This document shows, one piece after another, positions 17,906 through 27,201 of a stretch of DNA of 64,000 bases. The stretch comes from Mesorhizobium prunaredense. Lineage in GTDB: Bacteria; Pseudomonadota; Alphaproteobacteria; Rhizobiales; Rhizobiaceae. Below the pieces are notes generated by a model. That model ran no database searches. It was not told the origin of the DNA and was given only the letters and a program-made list of their open reading frames with translations. Location of the stretch: NCBI RefSeq assembly GCF_900156895.1, contig NZ_FTPD01000082.1:113498-177497 (forward strand), given 5' to 3'. Position 1 is the first letter of the stretch, and every line of letters begins with the position of its first letter. The position numbers and the translations under genes were made by a program.

Positions 17906-18523
17906 CTAACCCGGCAGCCGGCCGTTTTCGATCCGCTTCATGCGATAGCGCAGCAGCCGCAGGATGCGGCTTTCGAAATTGATGGTTTCGACGCGATCGA
18001 ACTGCATCTGGGCGCGGTCGTGCTTGGCAAGAATAGCGGCGGAGATCTCCGCTGCCTTGGCCTTGGCCTCCTGGCAAGTCTTGCGCGGGTGGGTCGCCTT
18101 CAGCGCATCCTCGAGTTCGCTGGCATGGTTCTTGGCGATCTCGACATGGCGGTCCTCATGACGCTTGATGTCGGCGGACAATGTATCCCAAAACAGCTTT
18201 ACGCCGGCATCAGCCTTGCGCGGGCGGCGCCACTCGGGAAGGATCACCTTGACCTTGACGGTGACGTTGGCGTCGGCAATCGCGCAGGAGCTCGATTTTT
18301 CCGCATAGCTGACGCGGGTGGTGAACGCCATCTGCGTGGCGCCTGGATGCCGCATCCCGGTGCTTTTCACCCGAGGTCCAAGTTTCGTAAGCTGGGATCC
18401 GATATCATCGAGCGTTCTGCCGCCGATGCTGAAATAGCTATATGTCTTCACCAAATTCGCCGTGCCCGCCGGCAAGGCGGAACAAGCAAGCATCAGGGCG
18501 CAAAGCAGGGATCGTTTCATCAT
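17906..18523 (-). CDS. Secreted DUF922-type putative zinc protease
   Basis: A 205-aa exported protein. The signal peptide is MMKRSLLCALMLACSALPAG (residues 1-20). The mature part matches the DUF922 family, described as predicted secreted Zn-dependent proteases, with the motif IKRHEDRHVEIAKNHASELE providing the possible metal-binding histidines and glutamate. Two ATGs lie side by side after AGAGG; either may be used. It is convergent with the reductase and divergent from folP. Protease activity is a family prediction only. Confidence 0.75.
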   Translation of the reverse strand: MMKRSLLCALMLACSALPAGTANLVKTYSYFSIGGRTLDDIGSQLTKLGPRVKSTGMRHPGATQMAFTTRVSYAEKSSSCAIADANVTVKVKVILPEWRRPRKADAGVKLFWDTLSADIKRHEDRHVEIAKNHASELEDALKATHPRKTCQEAKAKAAEISAAILAKHDRAQMQFDRVETINFESRILRLLRYRMKRIENGRLPG

Positions 18524-18607
18524 GTTGCCTCTTTGCCCACCTTGCGCTACGGCCGTTGCCGACGCAACGGAATTGATCTTCGGTGGATCATACATGGTTG
18601 ATCGACA

Positions 18608-19450
18608 ATGACGACAGGGCGATGGCAGCTGGCGCATGGGCGCCATCTCGACCTTGCCGGCAAGGCGGTGATCGTCGGGATCCTCAATGTCACGCCGGAC
18701 AGTTTTTCCGACGGCGGGCTGTTCGTTGCGCCCGAACAGGCGATCGCCCAGGCGCGCCGGATGGTGGAAGAGGGGGCCTCAGTCATTGACGTCGGTGGGG
18801 AGTCGACACGCCCCGGCGCATCTCCGGTAGCCATCGAGGAAGAGCAGGCCCGCGTGCTGCCTGTCATCGAGGCGCTCGCCGGGCTCGGCGAGGCGCTGAT
18901 TTCGGTCGACACCTATCGCGAGGACACCGCCCGGCTTGCCGTCGCCGCCGGCGCGCATATCCTCAACGACGTCTGGGGCCTGCAACGCGAGCCGGGCATC
19001 GCGCGGGTCGCGGCCGAGACCGGCGCCGGGCTTGTCATCATGCACACCGGGCGTGACAGGCAAAAACTGCCCGACGTGATCGAGGATCAGTTCTTCTTCC
19101 TCGAGAAGTCCCTGGAAATCGCCCGGCGGAGCGGCGTTGCCGACAACCAGATCGTGCTCGATCCGGGCTTTGGCTTCGCCAAGGAAACCGCGGAGGAAAA
19201 TCTCGACCTGATGGCACGGTTTTCCGAGCTCGATGTCTTGGGCTTTCCGCTGATGGCCGGTACATCGCGAAAGCGCTTCATCGGCGCCGTCACCGGCCGC
19301 GACGCTTCGGGCAGGGGGGCCGGAACAGCGGCGACGAGCGTCATACTGAGGCTCAAGGGCGCGCAGCTTTTTCGCGTCCACGATGTCGCAATCAATGTGG
19401 ATGCGCTGGCGGTTGCGGATGCTATGCTGGCGCGTGAAACCGCCGCATAG
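18608..19450 (+). CDS. folP: Dihydropteroate synthase
   Basis: A 280-aa folate synthesis enzyme that joins pterin pyrophosphate to p-aminobenzoate in the cytosol; it is the target of sulfonamides. Signature 1 (GILNVTPDSFSDGG), the second pterin-binding signature (IDVGGESTRPGA) and the third-loop DPGFGFAKE are all present. It heads a folP-folB-folK cluster for consecutive or adjacent steps of the pathway. Confidence 0.96.
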   Translation: MTTGRWQLAHGRHLDLAGKAVIVGILNVTPDSFSDGGLFVAPEQAIAQARRMVEEGASVIDVGGESTRPGASPVAIEEEQARVLPVIEALAGLGEALISVDTYREDTARLAVAAGAHILNDVWGLQREPGIARVAAETGAGLVIMHTGRDRQKLPDVIEDQFFFLEKSLEIARRSGVADNQIVLDPGFGFAKETAEENLDLMARFSELDVLGFPLMAGTSRKRFIGAVTGRDASGRGAGTAATSVILRLKGAQLFRVHDVAINVDALAVADAMLARETAA

Positions 19451-19461
19451 CTCGCAAATCG

Positions 19462-19545
19462 AAATCGGTTCCAGCAGGATGCGTAGATTAAAAGCCTTAG
19501 AGCGTAGTCTGTGCGGCCAAGCGGACGCGCATCGCTCCAATCGAG
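19462..19545. repeat. Decayed R2-family repeat between folP and folB
   Basis: Segments such as GAAATCGGTT, GGATGCG and AGAGCG...GCTCCAA match the order seen in the R2 copy at 61.9 kb, but the hairpin arms are degraded. No other feature is visible in this 109-bp gap. Confidence 0.45.
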
Positions 19546-19559
19546 CAGGACGCTGAGCG

Positions 19560-19919
19560 ATGTATATCATCCGCATGAAAAATTGCGCCTTCTTCGCTCG
19601 GCACGGCGTGCTGGATGAGGAGGAGACGCTCGGCCAGCGTTTCTATGTCGACGCCGCGCTCACCGTCGAACCCGGCCGCGCGCTGGTCGATGATTCCATC
19701 GAGGATACCGTCCACTATGGCGTTGCTTTCGGGGTGATCGAAAAGATCATAACCGGGGAGAGGCGTTTTCTGATTGAAGCGCTGGCGCTGGAGGTGGCCC
19801 GGGCGCTGACTGCCCGCTTTCCCCAGATCAAAAAGGCCGAGATCACTGTGCGCAAGCCGAACGCGCCGGTGCCCGGCGTGCTCGATCATGTCGAGGTGAC
19901 CGTTGCCTGGCCCGAATAA
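19560..19919 (+). CDS. folB: Dihydroneopterin aldolase
   Basis: A 119-aa enzyme that cleaves dihydroneopterin to hydroxymethyl-dihydropterin in folate synthesis. The family pattern FFARHGVLDEEETLGQRFYV is visible at residues about 9-28, with the active-site Glu and the conserved VRKPNAPVPG near the C-terminus. Its 3' end overlaps folK by 17 bp, which indicates coupled translation. Confidence 0.95.
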   Translation: MYIIRMKNCAFFARHGVLDEEETLGQRFYVDAALTVEPGRALVDDSIEDTVHYGVAFGVIEKIITGERRFLIEALALEVARALTARFPQIKKAEITVRKPNAPVPGVLDHVEVTVAWPE

Positions 19920-20415
19920 CACGGTCTACCTCAGCCTTGGCGGCAATCTCGGCGACCCGGCAAGGTCGATGGGCGCGGCGCTGCGCATGCTGGACGCCGA
20001 CGGGAACACGCGCGTCGTTGTCGTCTCCTCGCTTTACCGCACGCCGCCCTGGGGCAAGCTCGACCAGCCGGATTTTCTCAATGCGGCCGCCGAAATTTCG
20101 ACCGTGCTCGCGCCACATGCATTGCTCGATCTCTGTCTCGACGTCGAACGCAGGCTGAAGCGGGTGCGCGAGGAGCGCTGGGGTCCACGGCTGATCGACA
20201 TCGACATTCTGGTGTTCGGCGATCGGATCATCCACGAAACCGGTCTGGAAGTGCCGCATCCGCGCATGCTGGAGCGCGCCTTTGTTCTGGCGCCGCTGGC
20301 CGAGATCGCGCCTGACCTCACCGTCGACGGCAGAAGCGTGGCGGAGCGGCTTGCCGCTCTCGACAGCGCCGGCATCGAGCGACTGCCGTCCGGCCGGGAT
20401 TGGTGGCTGGCTTGA
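19903..20415 (+). CDS. folK: 2-amino-4-hydroxy-6-hydroxymethyldihydropteridine diphosphokinase
   Basis: A 170-aa HPPK that pyrophosphorylates hydroxymethyl-dihydropterin to provide the FolP substrate. It begins YLSLGGNLGDP, the usual N-terminal strand, and carries the signature RWGPRLIDIDILVFG (HPPK motif) followed by VPHPRMLERAFVLAPL. The first codons lie inside folB. Confidence 0.96.
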   Translation: MPGPNNTVYLSLGGNLGDPARSMGAALRMLDADGNTRVVVVSSLYRTPPWGKLDQPDFLNAAAEISTVLAPHALLDLCLDVERRLKRVREERWGPRLIDIDILVFGDRIIHETGLEVPHPRMLERAFVLAPLAEIAPDLTVDGRSVAERLAALDSAGIERLPSGRDWWLA

Positions 20416-20471
20416 CGTCATAAATGCCGGAAAGGCCACAATCGTCAACGGCAATCGCTTCAGGTTTGCAC

Positions 20472-20556
20472 TGCCCCTCATCGCCCTGCCGGGCACTTCT
20501 CTCCGTATAGTGACGGGGAGAAGGACGCCTTCGCAAAGGATTTCGCCAATGTCCAG
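20472..20556. repeat. Dispersed palindromic repeat, family R3, one-armed copy
   Basis: Matches the first arm and core of the element at 8472-8559 almost base for base, including CTTCGCAAAGGATTTCGCCAAT. The hairpin arms are CTTCTCTCCGT and ACGGGGAGAAGG. It sits in the convergent gap between folK and the DUF924 gene. Confidence 0.8.
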
Positions 20557-20590
20557 CAATCTTTGTCTGAGGCGATTGACCTGCGCGAAG

Positions 20591-21139
20591 TCAGCCGGAA
20601 AACCCGCCGCCGTCGAGGAACACCTGCTCCTCCGGCGTCGTCTCTCGGCCAAGCATCCTGTTTCGATGCGGAAAGCGGCCGAAGCGCTGAATGATCTCCA
20701 AGTGCTCGACGGCATACTTCAGATAGGATTGGGCTTTGGCGGTGGTGAGGTCCACCGATTTGAGCTGGTCGGCGAGATGCTCCGAATGCTCATAAGGCAA
20801 ATAGAGGAAGACGCGAAGCTCTTCGTCGAGCGCCAGATCCTGGCCGGCGGTGATCGCCTTTTCGGCAAAATGCCTTGCCAGCGGGTCGGTGGCATACATA
20901 TGGCCGGTGCCGCGAAAACAGTTTCGTGGGAACTGGTCGAGCAGGATCATCAGCGCCAGTGAGCCTTCGGCATGCTCCGACCAGTCGTCGCATTCACGCC
21001 GCGCGGCAGCGTAATGCAGGTCGAGAAACCGGTTGCGGAACTCTGCGTCGAAGGCGTCATTCTTCTCGAACCATGCATCTTTCCCGGCGTTACGCCAGAA
21101 TTTGGTGACGGAGAGCGCGCGCTCGTCCAGTACGGTCAT
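20591..21139 (-). CDS. DUF924 family protein
   Basis: A 182-aa all-helical cytosolic protein. The family landmarks are visible: FWRNAGKDAWFEKNDAFD at the N-terminus, LALMILLDQFPRNCFRGTG in the middle and YLPYEHSE towards the C-terminus. Members are distantly TPR-like and have no established function. ATG at 21139 was chosen because it places the first helix at the usual position; the frame continues upstream into the antiporter gene. It is 19 bp downstream of the antiporter and probably co-transcribed. Confidence 0.85.
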   Translation of the reverse strand: MTVLDERALSVTKFWRNAGKDAWFEKNDAFDAEFRNRFLDLHYAAARRECDDWSEHAEGSLALMILLDQFPRNCFRGTGHMYATDPLARHFAEKAITAGQDLALDEELRVFLYLPYEHSEHLADQLKSVDLTTAKAQSYLKYAVEHLEIIQRFGRFPHRNRMLGRETTPEEQVFLDGGGFSG

Positions 21140-21158
21140 CTGTTTGGTCTCCACGTGT

Positions 21159-22994
21159 TTAGTCGGCAGGCTCGGATTTGTGCAGAACGCCGGCGGTCTC
21201 TTCATTGAGCGCCTGACCGGTGCGGCGCGGCTGGCTGAGCGGTGTCGGAATGGGTGTGCCGATATTGCCCTTGAGGAAGCGCGCTCCGGCGCGAACCCCT
21301 TCGGCGAGCTGCAACTCGAAACGGGCGGCATCGCGGTGGCGGAGGTCCTCGATCACCTCGGCGACTTCCTCGGGGTCGACGCCCAGCGCTTCCAGCGTGG
21401 AGCCGCCGAAGACAAGCGCTGATTCGAAGGTTTCGCGAATCTGGAAATCGACGTCGGCACGTATCAACTGCAATGCGGTTCCGCGGTCGAAAGCGCGTGC
21501 CAGCACGGTGAGCAGGGGAAACTCCGCCTTGATCAGCTTTGCGATCCGGACGGCGACATCGGGCTTGTCGACGCAGATCAACACGGCGCGCGCGCGGCCG
21601 GCGCCTGCGGCACGCAGAATGTCCAGCCGCGTGCCGTCGCCATAATAGACCTTGAAACCGAAATCGGCCGCCGCCTGGATCATCTCGACCTCATTGTCGA
21701 TGATCGAGACGTCGATCCCGCGCAACAGCAGCGGCTGGCTGGCGATCTGGCCGAAGCGGCCGAAGCCGATGATCAGCACGCTGCCGGTCAGGCCATCGGC
21801 GATGTCGACGCCTTCGAGCGACTGCTCGTCGCGCGGCGTCAGATACCGCAATGCCAGAATGGCCAGCGGCGTCAGCACCATGGAGATGATGACGATCGCC
21901 GTCAGCGTCGCGTTAGCCTGGCTGTCGATGATGCCGACCGCCGCGGCGGCGGAATAGAGAACGAAGGCGAATTCGCCGCCTTGCGCCATGAAGACGGCGC
22001 GCTCGAGCGCCTCCCGGTGGCCGGTCTTGAGGATGCGGGCGACAAGGTAGATGCCGATCGCCTTTATCACCATGTAGGCGACGACGTAGATGGCGACAAG
22101 CCGCCAGTTCTGGGCAACCACGTGCAGGTCGAGCGACATGCCGACAGCGAGGAAGAACAGCCCGAGCAGCACACCGCGGAATGGTTCGATGTCGGCCTCG
22201 AGCTGATGGCGGAAGCTGGATTCCGACAACAGCACGCCGGCCAGGAAAGCGCCCATCGCCATCGACAGGCCGCTGAGCTGCATGGAAAGCGCCGACCCCA
22301 GAACGACCAGAAGGGCGGCGGCGGTCATCACTTCGCGGGCGCGGGCATCCGCCAGGATGCGGAAGAACGGATTGAGCAGGTAACGCCCGGCCAGCACCAG
22401 CCCGACGATGGCGGCAAGACCGATGCCCACCTCCGTCAGCCGCTGCGTCAAGCTCATATCGGCGCCGCCCGGTGCCAGGAAAGCGATCAGCGCCAGCAGC
22501 GGCACGATCGCCAGGTCTTCGAGCAGCAGGATGGAGACGATGCGCTGGCCTTTGGGCGCGGCGATCTCACCGCGTTCCTCCAGAAGCTGCATGACGATCG
22601 CCGTCGAGGTCAGCACGAAACCGGCGCCGGCGACGAAGGATTGCGAGACCGGAAAACCTCCCGCCAGTCCGACGCCGGTCAGCAACAGCGCGCACACGCC
22701 GACCTGCAATGCCCCAAGGCCAAAGATCTCTCGCCTGAGGCCCCACAGCCGTGACGGCTGCATCTCCAGCCCGATGATGAACAGGAACATGACGACGCCG
22801 AGCTCGGCGACGTGAAGAATGGCTTCCGATTCGGAAAAGATGCCGACGCCGAACGGGCCGATGACCACGCCGGCCGCCAGATAGCCGAGGATGGAACCAA
22901 GCCCGATGCGCTTGAAGATCGGCACGGCGACAACACCGGCGGCGAGCAGCGCCACGACGTGGATCAGATCGCTGCCCGCTGCTTCTGCCGCCAT
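21159..22994 (-). CDS. CPA2-family cation/proton antiporter with TrkA-N domain (KefB/YbaL-like)
   Basis: A 611-aa membrane protein with a Na+/H+ exchanger domain of about 12 helices (residues about 8-390), then a TrkA-N nucleotide-binding domain starting VLIIGFGRFGQIASQPLL. The tail is a short soluble extension. The family exchanges K+ or Na+ for protons and is gated through the nucleotide-binding domain, in some members by glutathione adducts. The presence of GFGRFGQ resembles KefB/KefC and YbaL, but the ion cannot be fixed from sequence. Confidence 0.88.
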   Translation of the reverse strand: MAAEAAGSDLIHVVALLAAGVVAVPIFKRIGLGSILGYLAAGVVIGPFGVGIFSESEAILHVAELGVVMFLFIIGLEMQPSRLWGLRREIFGLGALQVGVCALLLTGVGLAGGFPVSQSFVAGAGFVLTSTAIVMQLLEERGEIAAPKGQRIVSILLLEDLAIVPLLALIAFLAPGGADMSLTQRLTEVGIGLAAIVGLVLAGRYLLNPFFRILADARAREVMTAAALLVVLGSALSMQLSGLSMAMGAFLAGVLLSESSFRHQLEADIEPFRGVLLGLFFLAVGMSLDLHVVAQNWRLVAIYVVAYMVIKAIGIYLVARILKTGHREALERAVFMAQGGEFAFVLYSAAAAVGIIDSQANATLTAIVIISMVLTPLAILALRYLTPRDEQSLEGVDIADGLTGSVLIIGFGRFGQIASQPLLLRGIDVSIIDNEVEMIQAAADFGFKVYYGDGTRLDILRAAGAGRARAVLICVDKPDVAVRIAKLIKAEFPLLTVLARAFDRGTALQLIRADVDFQIRETFESALVFGGSTLEALGVDPEEVAEVIEDLRHRDAARFELQLAEGVRAGARFLKGNIGTPIPTPLSQPRRTGQALNEETAGVLHKSEPAD

Positions 22995-23148
22995 GCCTGC
23001 CGTTCCGTTCTCTCTAAGGACCGCTGCACGTGCTGCGGCATCGAGCGGCCAAGATAGGGGCTTCGGCTGAGATCGAACAGTCCGAATCCGGAAACTGGTG
23101 CAGCAGTGTTGCAGGCGCGCTCCGGTGGCCGTGGCTGCCGCTTTTTTG

Positions 23149-23243
23149 GTGAATAGTGAATAGTGAATAGTCAGTAGTCAGTAGTCAGTAGTCAGTAGTA
23201 GTCTGAAGTGATATCTAATCCCATTCACCATTCACCATTCACT
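23149..23243. repeat. Short tandem repeats with inverted flanks
   Basis: Three GTGAATA-type units are followed by about five CAGTAGT units, and then by three CATTCAC units, which are the reverse complement of the first block. The array therefore has simple-repeat arms around a simple-repeat loop. A related GAATAGC/GAGTAGC array lies at 63642-63680. The 294-bp gap containing it has no gene. Confidence 0.85.
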
Positions 23244-23288
23244 AATTGCACAGCGCGCCGCAAGTCCACTGGATGCGCAGGCGATCGG

Positions 23289-23843
23289 TCAGTTCGGCGC
23301 GATGGAGCCGACTTCGAGCGTATCGACGCGCTTTAGCTTCATGCCGATGACCGGCACCAATTGCTGGTCGACGCGCACCGCAACCGTCACTGTCATCGAA
23401 TTGTCGTTGGGGACAAGAGCCTGCATGACGCCGCGCAACTGGTTACGGTTGATGGTGAAGACGACCTTGTTGGCGCTGACCACGTTGCCGCCGATGATGT
23501 CGAGCCCGGAACCGGCGGCACCGCCCATGAAGCTGCCCTTGTAGCCCTCGCGGCCCTTGTGCTGGATCGTCGCCGACATCTGCTGGGTGAACATGCCGAC
23601 CCGGCAACCGCCGTCGAGCGACATGCCGATCTTGCCGTCCGGCGTCGAACCGGTGAAATTGCAGGTGAATTTCGTGCCCTTGTATTTGCCGGCGACAATT
23701 TCCCCCGGGCCGACCCATTCGCCTTCCACCGATCGAAAGAACTTCTTGTCCCGTTCTGCCGCAAAGGTCTTTTCGGCCATGCCGGCAGTTGTTGAAACCA
23801 CGACTGCCATGGGCAGGACGCTAGACAAGATCACGCTTTTCAT
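23289..23843 (-). CDS. Conserved secreted protein of unknown function
   Basis: A 184-aa protein with a signal peptide (MKSVILSSVLPMAVVVSTTA at residues 1-20). The mature part is rich in beta structure and glycine, starts FFRSVEGEWVGPGEIVAG and includes paired cysteines (FTCNF and GGCRVG) that could form a disulfide in the periplasm. I recognise no named domain. ATG at 23843 is preferred over an in-frame GTG three codons earlier. It has flanking gaps on both sides and appears to be monocistronic. Confidence 0.7.
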   Translation of the reverse strand: MKSVILSSVLPMAVVVSTTAGMAEKTFAAERDKKFFRSVEGEWVGPGEIVAGKYKGTKFTCNFTGSTPDGKIGMSLDGGCRVGMFTQQMSATIQHKGREGYKGSFMGGAAGSGLDIIGGNVVSANKVVFTINRNQLRGVMQALVPNDNSMTVTVAVRVDQQLVPVIGMKLKRVDTLEVGSIAPN

Positions 23844-24032
23844 CGACGACACCCGGCAACAAAGAGACTAGTTTGGAACCCGTCCGACCATGAACAAGAT
23901 TGGTTAATGCTTCGTCACCGCTTGCGCATGGCCCCGAAAACCGGCGCGATTTGCGCTGAGATCATGGGCGAATCGACCGTGCTGCAGCACCCCTTTGCGC
24001 GCCACCAGGACGTGCGGCGTCGGAGACGGTTG

Positions 24033-25121
24033 TCACGTGTCGGAAGCGGATGTTTCCTTCTGCTTTTTGGTTGCAAATGATGTCAGCGCGGACAGGAAAT
24101 CGCCCATGCCGGGACGCCTCGCGGCGCTGAAGGGCAGGGGCCTTGCGGTTTCCATCGCAGCAATGCCAATGCGCGCCGTCATCATGCCGTTGACGACGCC
24201 TTCGCCAAGTTTTGCCGAGAGCCGGGCGGCAAGGCCATGGCCGACGATCTGCTGCACGAAACTGTCGCCGACGGCAATCGAGCCGGTCACCGCCAGATGG
24301 GCGAGGACGCTGCGTGCCAGCCGGAAGAACCCCAGCGTGCCCGGCCGGCCGCCATAAAGCTCCGACAGCCGGCGAATCAGCCGGCCGGCTTCGAACACGA
24401 CATAGGCGACGTCGACCAGAGCGCGAGGGCTGACCGCCGTCACCAGCGACACACGCTTTGCCGCTTCGAGGATCATCACCTTGGCGCGCGCATCGAGGGG
24501 ACCGAGGATTTCGGTCTCGGCCAGGCGCACCAGATTGCCACCGTCGATGATCTCGTCGCGCAAGTCTGCCAGGGCGCGTCTGCCGGCCGCGGTTTCGGGC
24601 TTGGCCGCGACAAAGGCCGACAGTTCGTCGACCACGGCGCGAGCGGCTTTCGGATCGTCGCGGGCGATGGCGTCGAGCGCCCGCTTCTGCAGCTTTTCGA
24701 CCTCGGCGAGGCGGGCGATCGCCAGGAACTCGCGGGCTAGGATGACCAGGAGCGCGAGCAGCGCGATCACGGCCATGCCGGCGGCCAGCCAGCCCAGCCA
24801 TTCGGCACGGGTGAACAGATCGCGAATCAGCTGGTCGGTCCAAAGGCCGAGGGCCAGCGAAACCAGAACGCCCAATGCGCCGAAAAACAGGCTGCCTGAT
24901 ATCGAACGCTGCCGCGGCGCGGTCGCCGGCGGCGGTTCGGCGGCGATGATGTCCGGCTCGTCGAAAACGTCGATTTCCGCCGGCGTGACGACGGCAAGGT
25001 CAGCGTTCACGGTGCGTGGTTTTCTGGCCGCGGCGGCGTCGGGCTGGCGCAAGGCCGCCTGTTGCTTTGGCGGGGCTTCCGGCTCGATGCGAAATGCCGC
25101 GGGCTTGCGGGGCGCGGTCAT
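24033..25121 (-). CDS. YcjF family (TIGR01620) membrane protein
   Basis: A 362-aa inner-membrane protein. An N-terminal basic and proline-rich tail of about 70 residues is followed by two membrane helices (SLFFGALGVLVSLALGLWTD at about 76-95, and GWLAAGMAVIALLALLVILA) and a C-terminal DUF697-like domain with GLAARLSAKLGEGVVNGMMT. It is translated from an ATG overlapping the stop of the upstream ycjX-like gene, so the two are coupled. In gammaproteobacteria the ycjX-ycjF pair belongs to stress-associated operons; its function is unknown. Confidence 0.88.
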   Translation of the reverse strand: MTAPRKPAAFRIEPEAPPKQQAALRQPDAAAARKPRTVNADLAVVTPAEIDVFDEPDIIAAEPPPATAPRQRSISGSLFFGALGVLVSLALGLWTDQLIRDLFTRAEWLGWLAAGMAVIALLALLVILAREFLAIARLAEVEKLQKRALDAIARDDPKAARAVVDELSAFVAAKPETAAGRRALADLRDEIIDGGNLVRLAETEILGPLDARAKVMILEAAKRVSLVTAVSPRALVDVAYVVFEAGRLIRRLSELYGGRPGTLGFFRLARSVLAHLAVTGSIAVGDSFVQQIVGHGLAARLSAKLGEGVVNGMMTARIGIAAMETARPLPFSAARRPGMGDFLSALTSFATKKQKETSASDT

Positions 25122-26632
25122 GCCAGGTGATCTCCGATCAGGAACTGCAGGGCGCGGTCGAGCCTGATATGTGGCAGCGACAGCGTAACGCCTTCGGCAG
25201 TGCGTTCGAGTTTTGGCGGGCGAAAGCGCACGAAGCGGATCGCCGGGTCCTGATTGCCCTGCCGATGGCCTGGGCTCTGCCGATGGCCCGGGTTCTGCCG
25301 ACGGTCTGGTCCAGAGACATCGAACACTGCATCAATTTTTTCCGGTAAGTCACCGGGAAATATGGCTGTCTCTGTTCTACCATCAAATGTTTCGCCGTTG
25401 ATCTTTTCACCTTTCAACGGTGTGCCGATGATGACCGGCAGCGTTTCACGGCTTTGCTTGACCGTGCCTTCGCGGGTCGCTCGCACCGCCGCCAGGGCGA
25501 CCACGTCGACATCGGCGCCGGTGAAATTCGCCCGCGCCACGGCACGGTCGGCAAGCCGCCGCACGATCGCCTGCAGCCGGTCGTGACTTTCGTGATGCAG
25601 ATGATCCGCCTTTGTCGCCGCCACCAATATGCGGTCGATGCGTCTTGAAAAAAAGTCCGTCAGGAAATTGCCGCGACCGGGGCGGAAGCAGGCGAGGATT
25701 TCGGTCACCGCACGTTCGAGATCGGCCATCGCGCCGGGCCCCGCATTCAAGGCCTGCAGGGCGTCTATCACCACGATCTGACGGTCGAGGCGGGTGATGT
25801 GCTCCCGGAAGAACGGCTTTACGACATGCGTCCTGTAGGCCTCGTAGCGCCGCTCCATCATCGCCTGAAGCGACCCGGACCGCGCCCGCCGCTCGCTCAG
25901 GCCCGGCAGCGGCGCGAAGGTCAGCGCCGGTGAGCCCTCAAGATCGCCGGGCATCAGGAAACGGCCGGGTGGCAGGGTCGAAAGCGCCCGCTCGTCGAGC
26001 TTGCATGCCTTGAGATATGCGGCGAAGCTCTCGGCGAGGCGTCGCGCCGTCATCTCGTCGGCGTCGGCATTCGCGTCGATTGCGGCGGAGAGCGCGCGCC
26101 ATTCCTGCGAAAGGTCGGCGCGCACCGGCAGCACGGCCATGTCAAAGGCTTCGCGTGAGAAATCAGCGTAGGATTTGCCGAGCAGCGGCAGGTCAAGCAG
26201 CCATTCCCCAGGATAGTCGACGATATCGACCGACAACCTGCCTGATGAAAACATGCGGCTCCAGCCGGAGGCCGATTCATATTCGATGGTAAGCCTCAGC
26301 TCGGAAATGGCACGTGTCGAATCCGGCCACAGGCAGTCGTTGACCAGGGCCGCGATGTGGTCCTCGTACTGGAATCGCGGCACGGCGTCATCGGGTTGCT
26401 CTTCGAGGAAGGCACGGGCGATACGCCCCGATTTCTGCGCCTCGAACAGCGGCAACCGCCCGCCATGGATCAGATTGTGGACAAAGGCTGAGATGAACAC
26501 CGTCTTGCCGGCGCGGGAGAGGCCGGTAACACCCAGCCGCAGCGATGGCGAAAAAAGCGCCGTAGCACGCCCCGACAGAGTATCCAGGGCAATCTTCGCC
26601 TCGTCGGTGAAAGTGGTCAGCGATGATGCCAA
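25118..26632 (-). CDS. YcjX family P-loop protein
   Basis: A 504-aa GTPase-like protein of the YcjX family. Walker A is GLSRAGKTVF near residue 35, and a switch-like DYPGEWLLDLPLL follows. The C-terminal part contains an in-frame 18-bp repeat (GHRQSPGHRQGN, around 25245-25310) in a region of low complexity, then the conserved end RFRPPKLE. It is first of a two-gene unit with the YcjF-like protein. The biochemical function is not established for the family. Confidence 0.88.
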   Translation of the reverse strand: MASSLTTFTDEAKIALDTLSGRATALFSPSLRLGVTGLSRAGKTVFISAFVHNLIHGGRLPLFEAQKSGRIARAFLEEQPDDAVPRFQYEDHIAALVNDCLWPDSTRAISELRLTIEYESASGWSRMFSSGRLSVDIVDYPGEWLLDLPLLGKSYADFSREAFDMAVLPVRADLSQEWRALSAAIDANADADEMTARRLAESFAAYLKACKLDERALSTLPPGRFLMPGDLEGSPALTFAPLPGLSERRARSGSLQAMMERRYEAYRTHVVKPFFREHITRLDRQIVVIDALQALNAGPGAMADLERAVTEILACFRPGRGNFLTDFFSRRIDRILVAATKADHLHHESHDRLQAIVRRLADRAVARANFTGADVDVVALAAVRATREGTVKQSRETLPVIIGTPLKGEKINGETFDGRTETAIFPGDLPEKIDAVFDVSGPDRRQNPGHRQSPGHRQGNQDPAIRFVRFRPPKLERTAEGVTLSLPHIRLDRALQFLIGDHLA

Positions 26633-26697
26633 AATGCGGTCTCTCGGGGCTTCGGTCCGCCCCGATATAGGCGCTGCCGGCTACGTTTGAAATGGCG

Positions 26698-27201
26698 TCA
26701 GATATCGGCCGGCGACAGGAAGGCTTCGAGATAGCCGGTGCCTTGCGCGGCGTTGGCAAGACTGCCTGGAAAACGGACGATCGCGAGGCCGGAGGTCGGG
26801 AAGCCGTGGTTCAGCATTCCCCTCGCAGCCTCGTCGCCTTCGCCCGAAAGCGCGATGGTGAGATCTTCCGTCATCGGGTTGTGGCCGACGATGAGCAGCG
26901 AGCCGGGCCCGCCATTGCCGCGGATGAGGTTGAGATAGCCGGCGGCATCCTCGCTGTAGAGCGTCTCCAGGAACAGGACCCGGCCCGTATCGGTGTGACC
27001 GGCCAGGCCTTCCAGCGTTTGGCGCGCTCGCTTTGCATTCGAGCAAAGGGTTAGGTCCGGGACGTAGTTGCAGGCCCGCATGACCGCACCCATTGTTTCG
27101 GCGTCGGCGACGCCGGATGCGTCGAGCGGACGATCGAAATCGCGCATGCCCGGCAGGGCCCATCCGGCCTTCGCATGCCTCAGCAGATAAAGCTTGCTCA
27201 C
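26698..27201 (-). CDS. Histidine phosphatase family protein (SixA-like)
   Basis: A 167-aa phosphoglycerate-mutase-fold phosphatase. The catalytic RHAKAG motif lies at residues about 7-12 (LYLLRHAKAGWALPG), with a second histidine in VGHNPMTEDL. The short length and N-terminal RHAK are typical of SixA, which removes phosphate from histidine phosphotransfer domains, although many relatives have other substrates. A GTG start at 27201 gives the family-like N-terminus (SKLYLLRHAK) after GAGGGA; a GTG at 27225 is possible. Confidence 0.82.
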   Translation of the reverse strand: MSKLYLLRHAKAGWALPGMRDFDRPLDASGVADAETMGAVMRACNYVPDLTLCSNAKRARQTLEGLAGHTDTGRVLFLETLYSEDAAGYLNLIRGNGGPGSLLIVGHNPMTEDLTIALSGEGDEAARGMLNHGFPTSGLAIVRFPGSLANAAQGTGYLEAFLSPADI

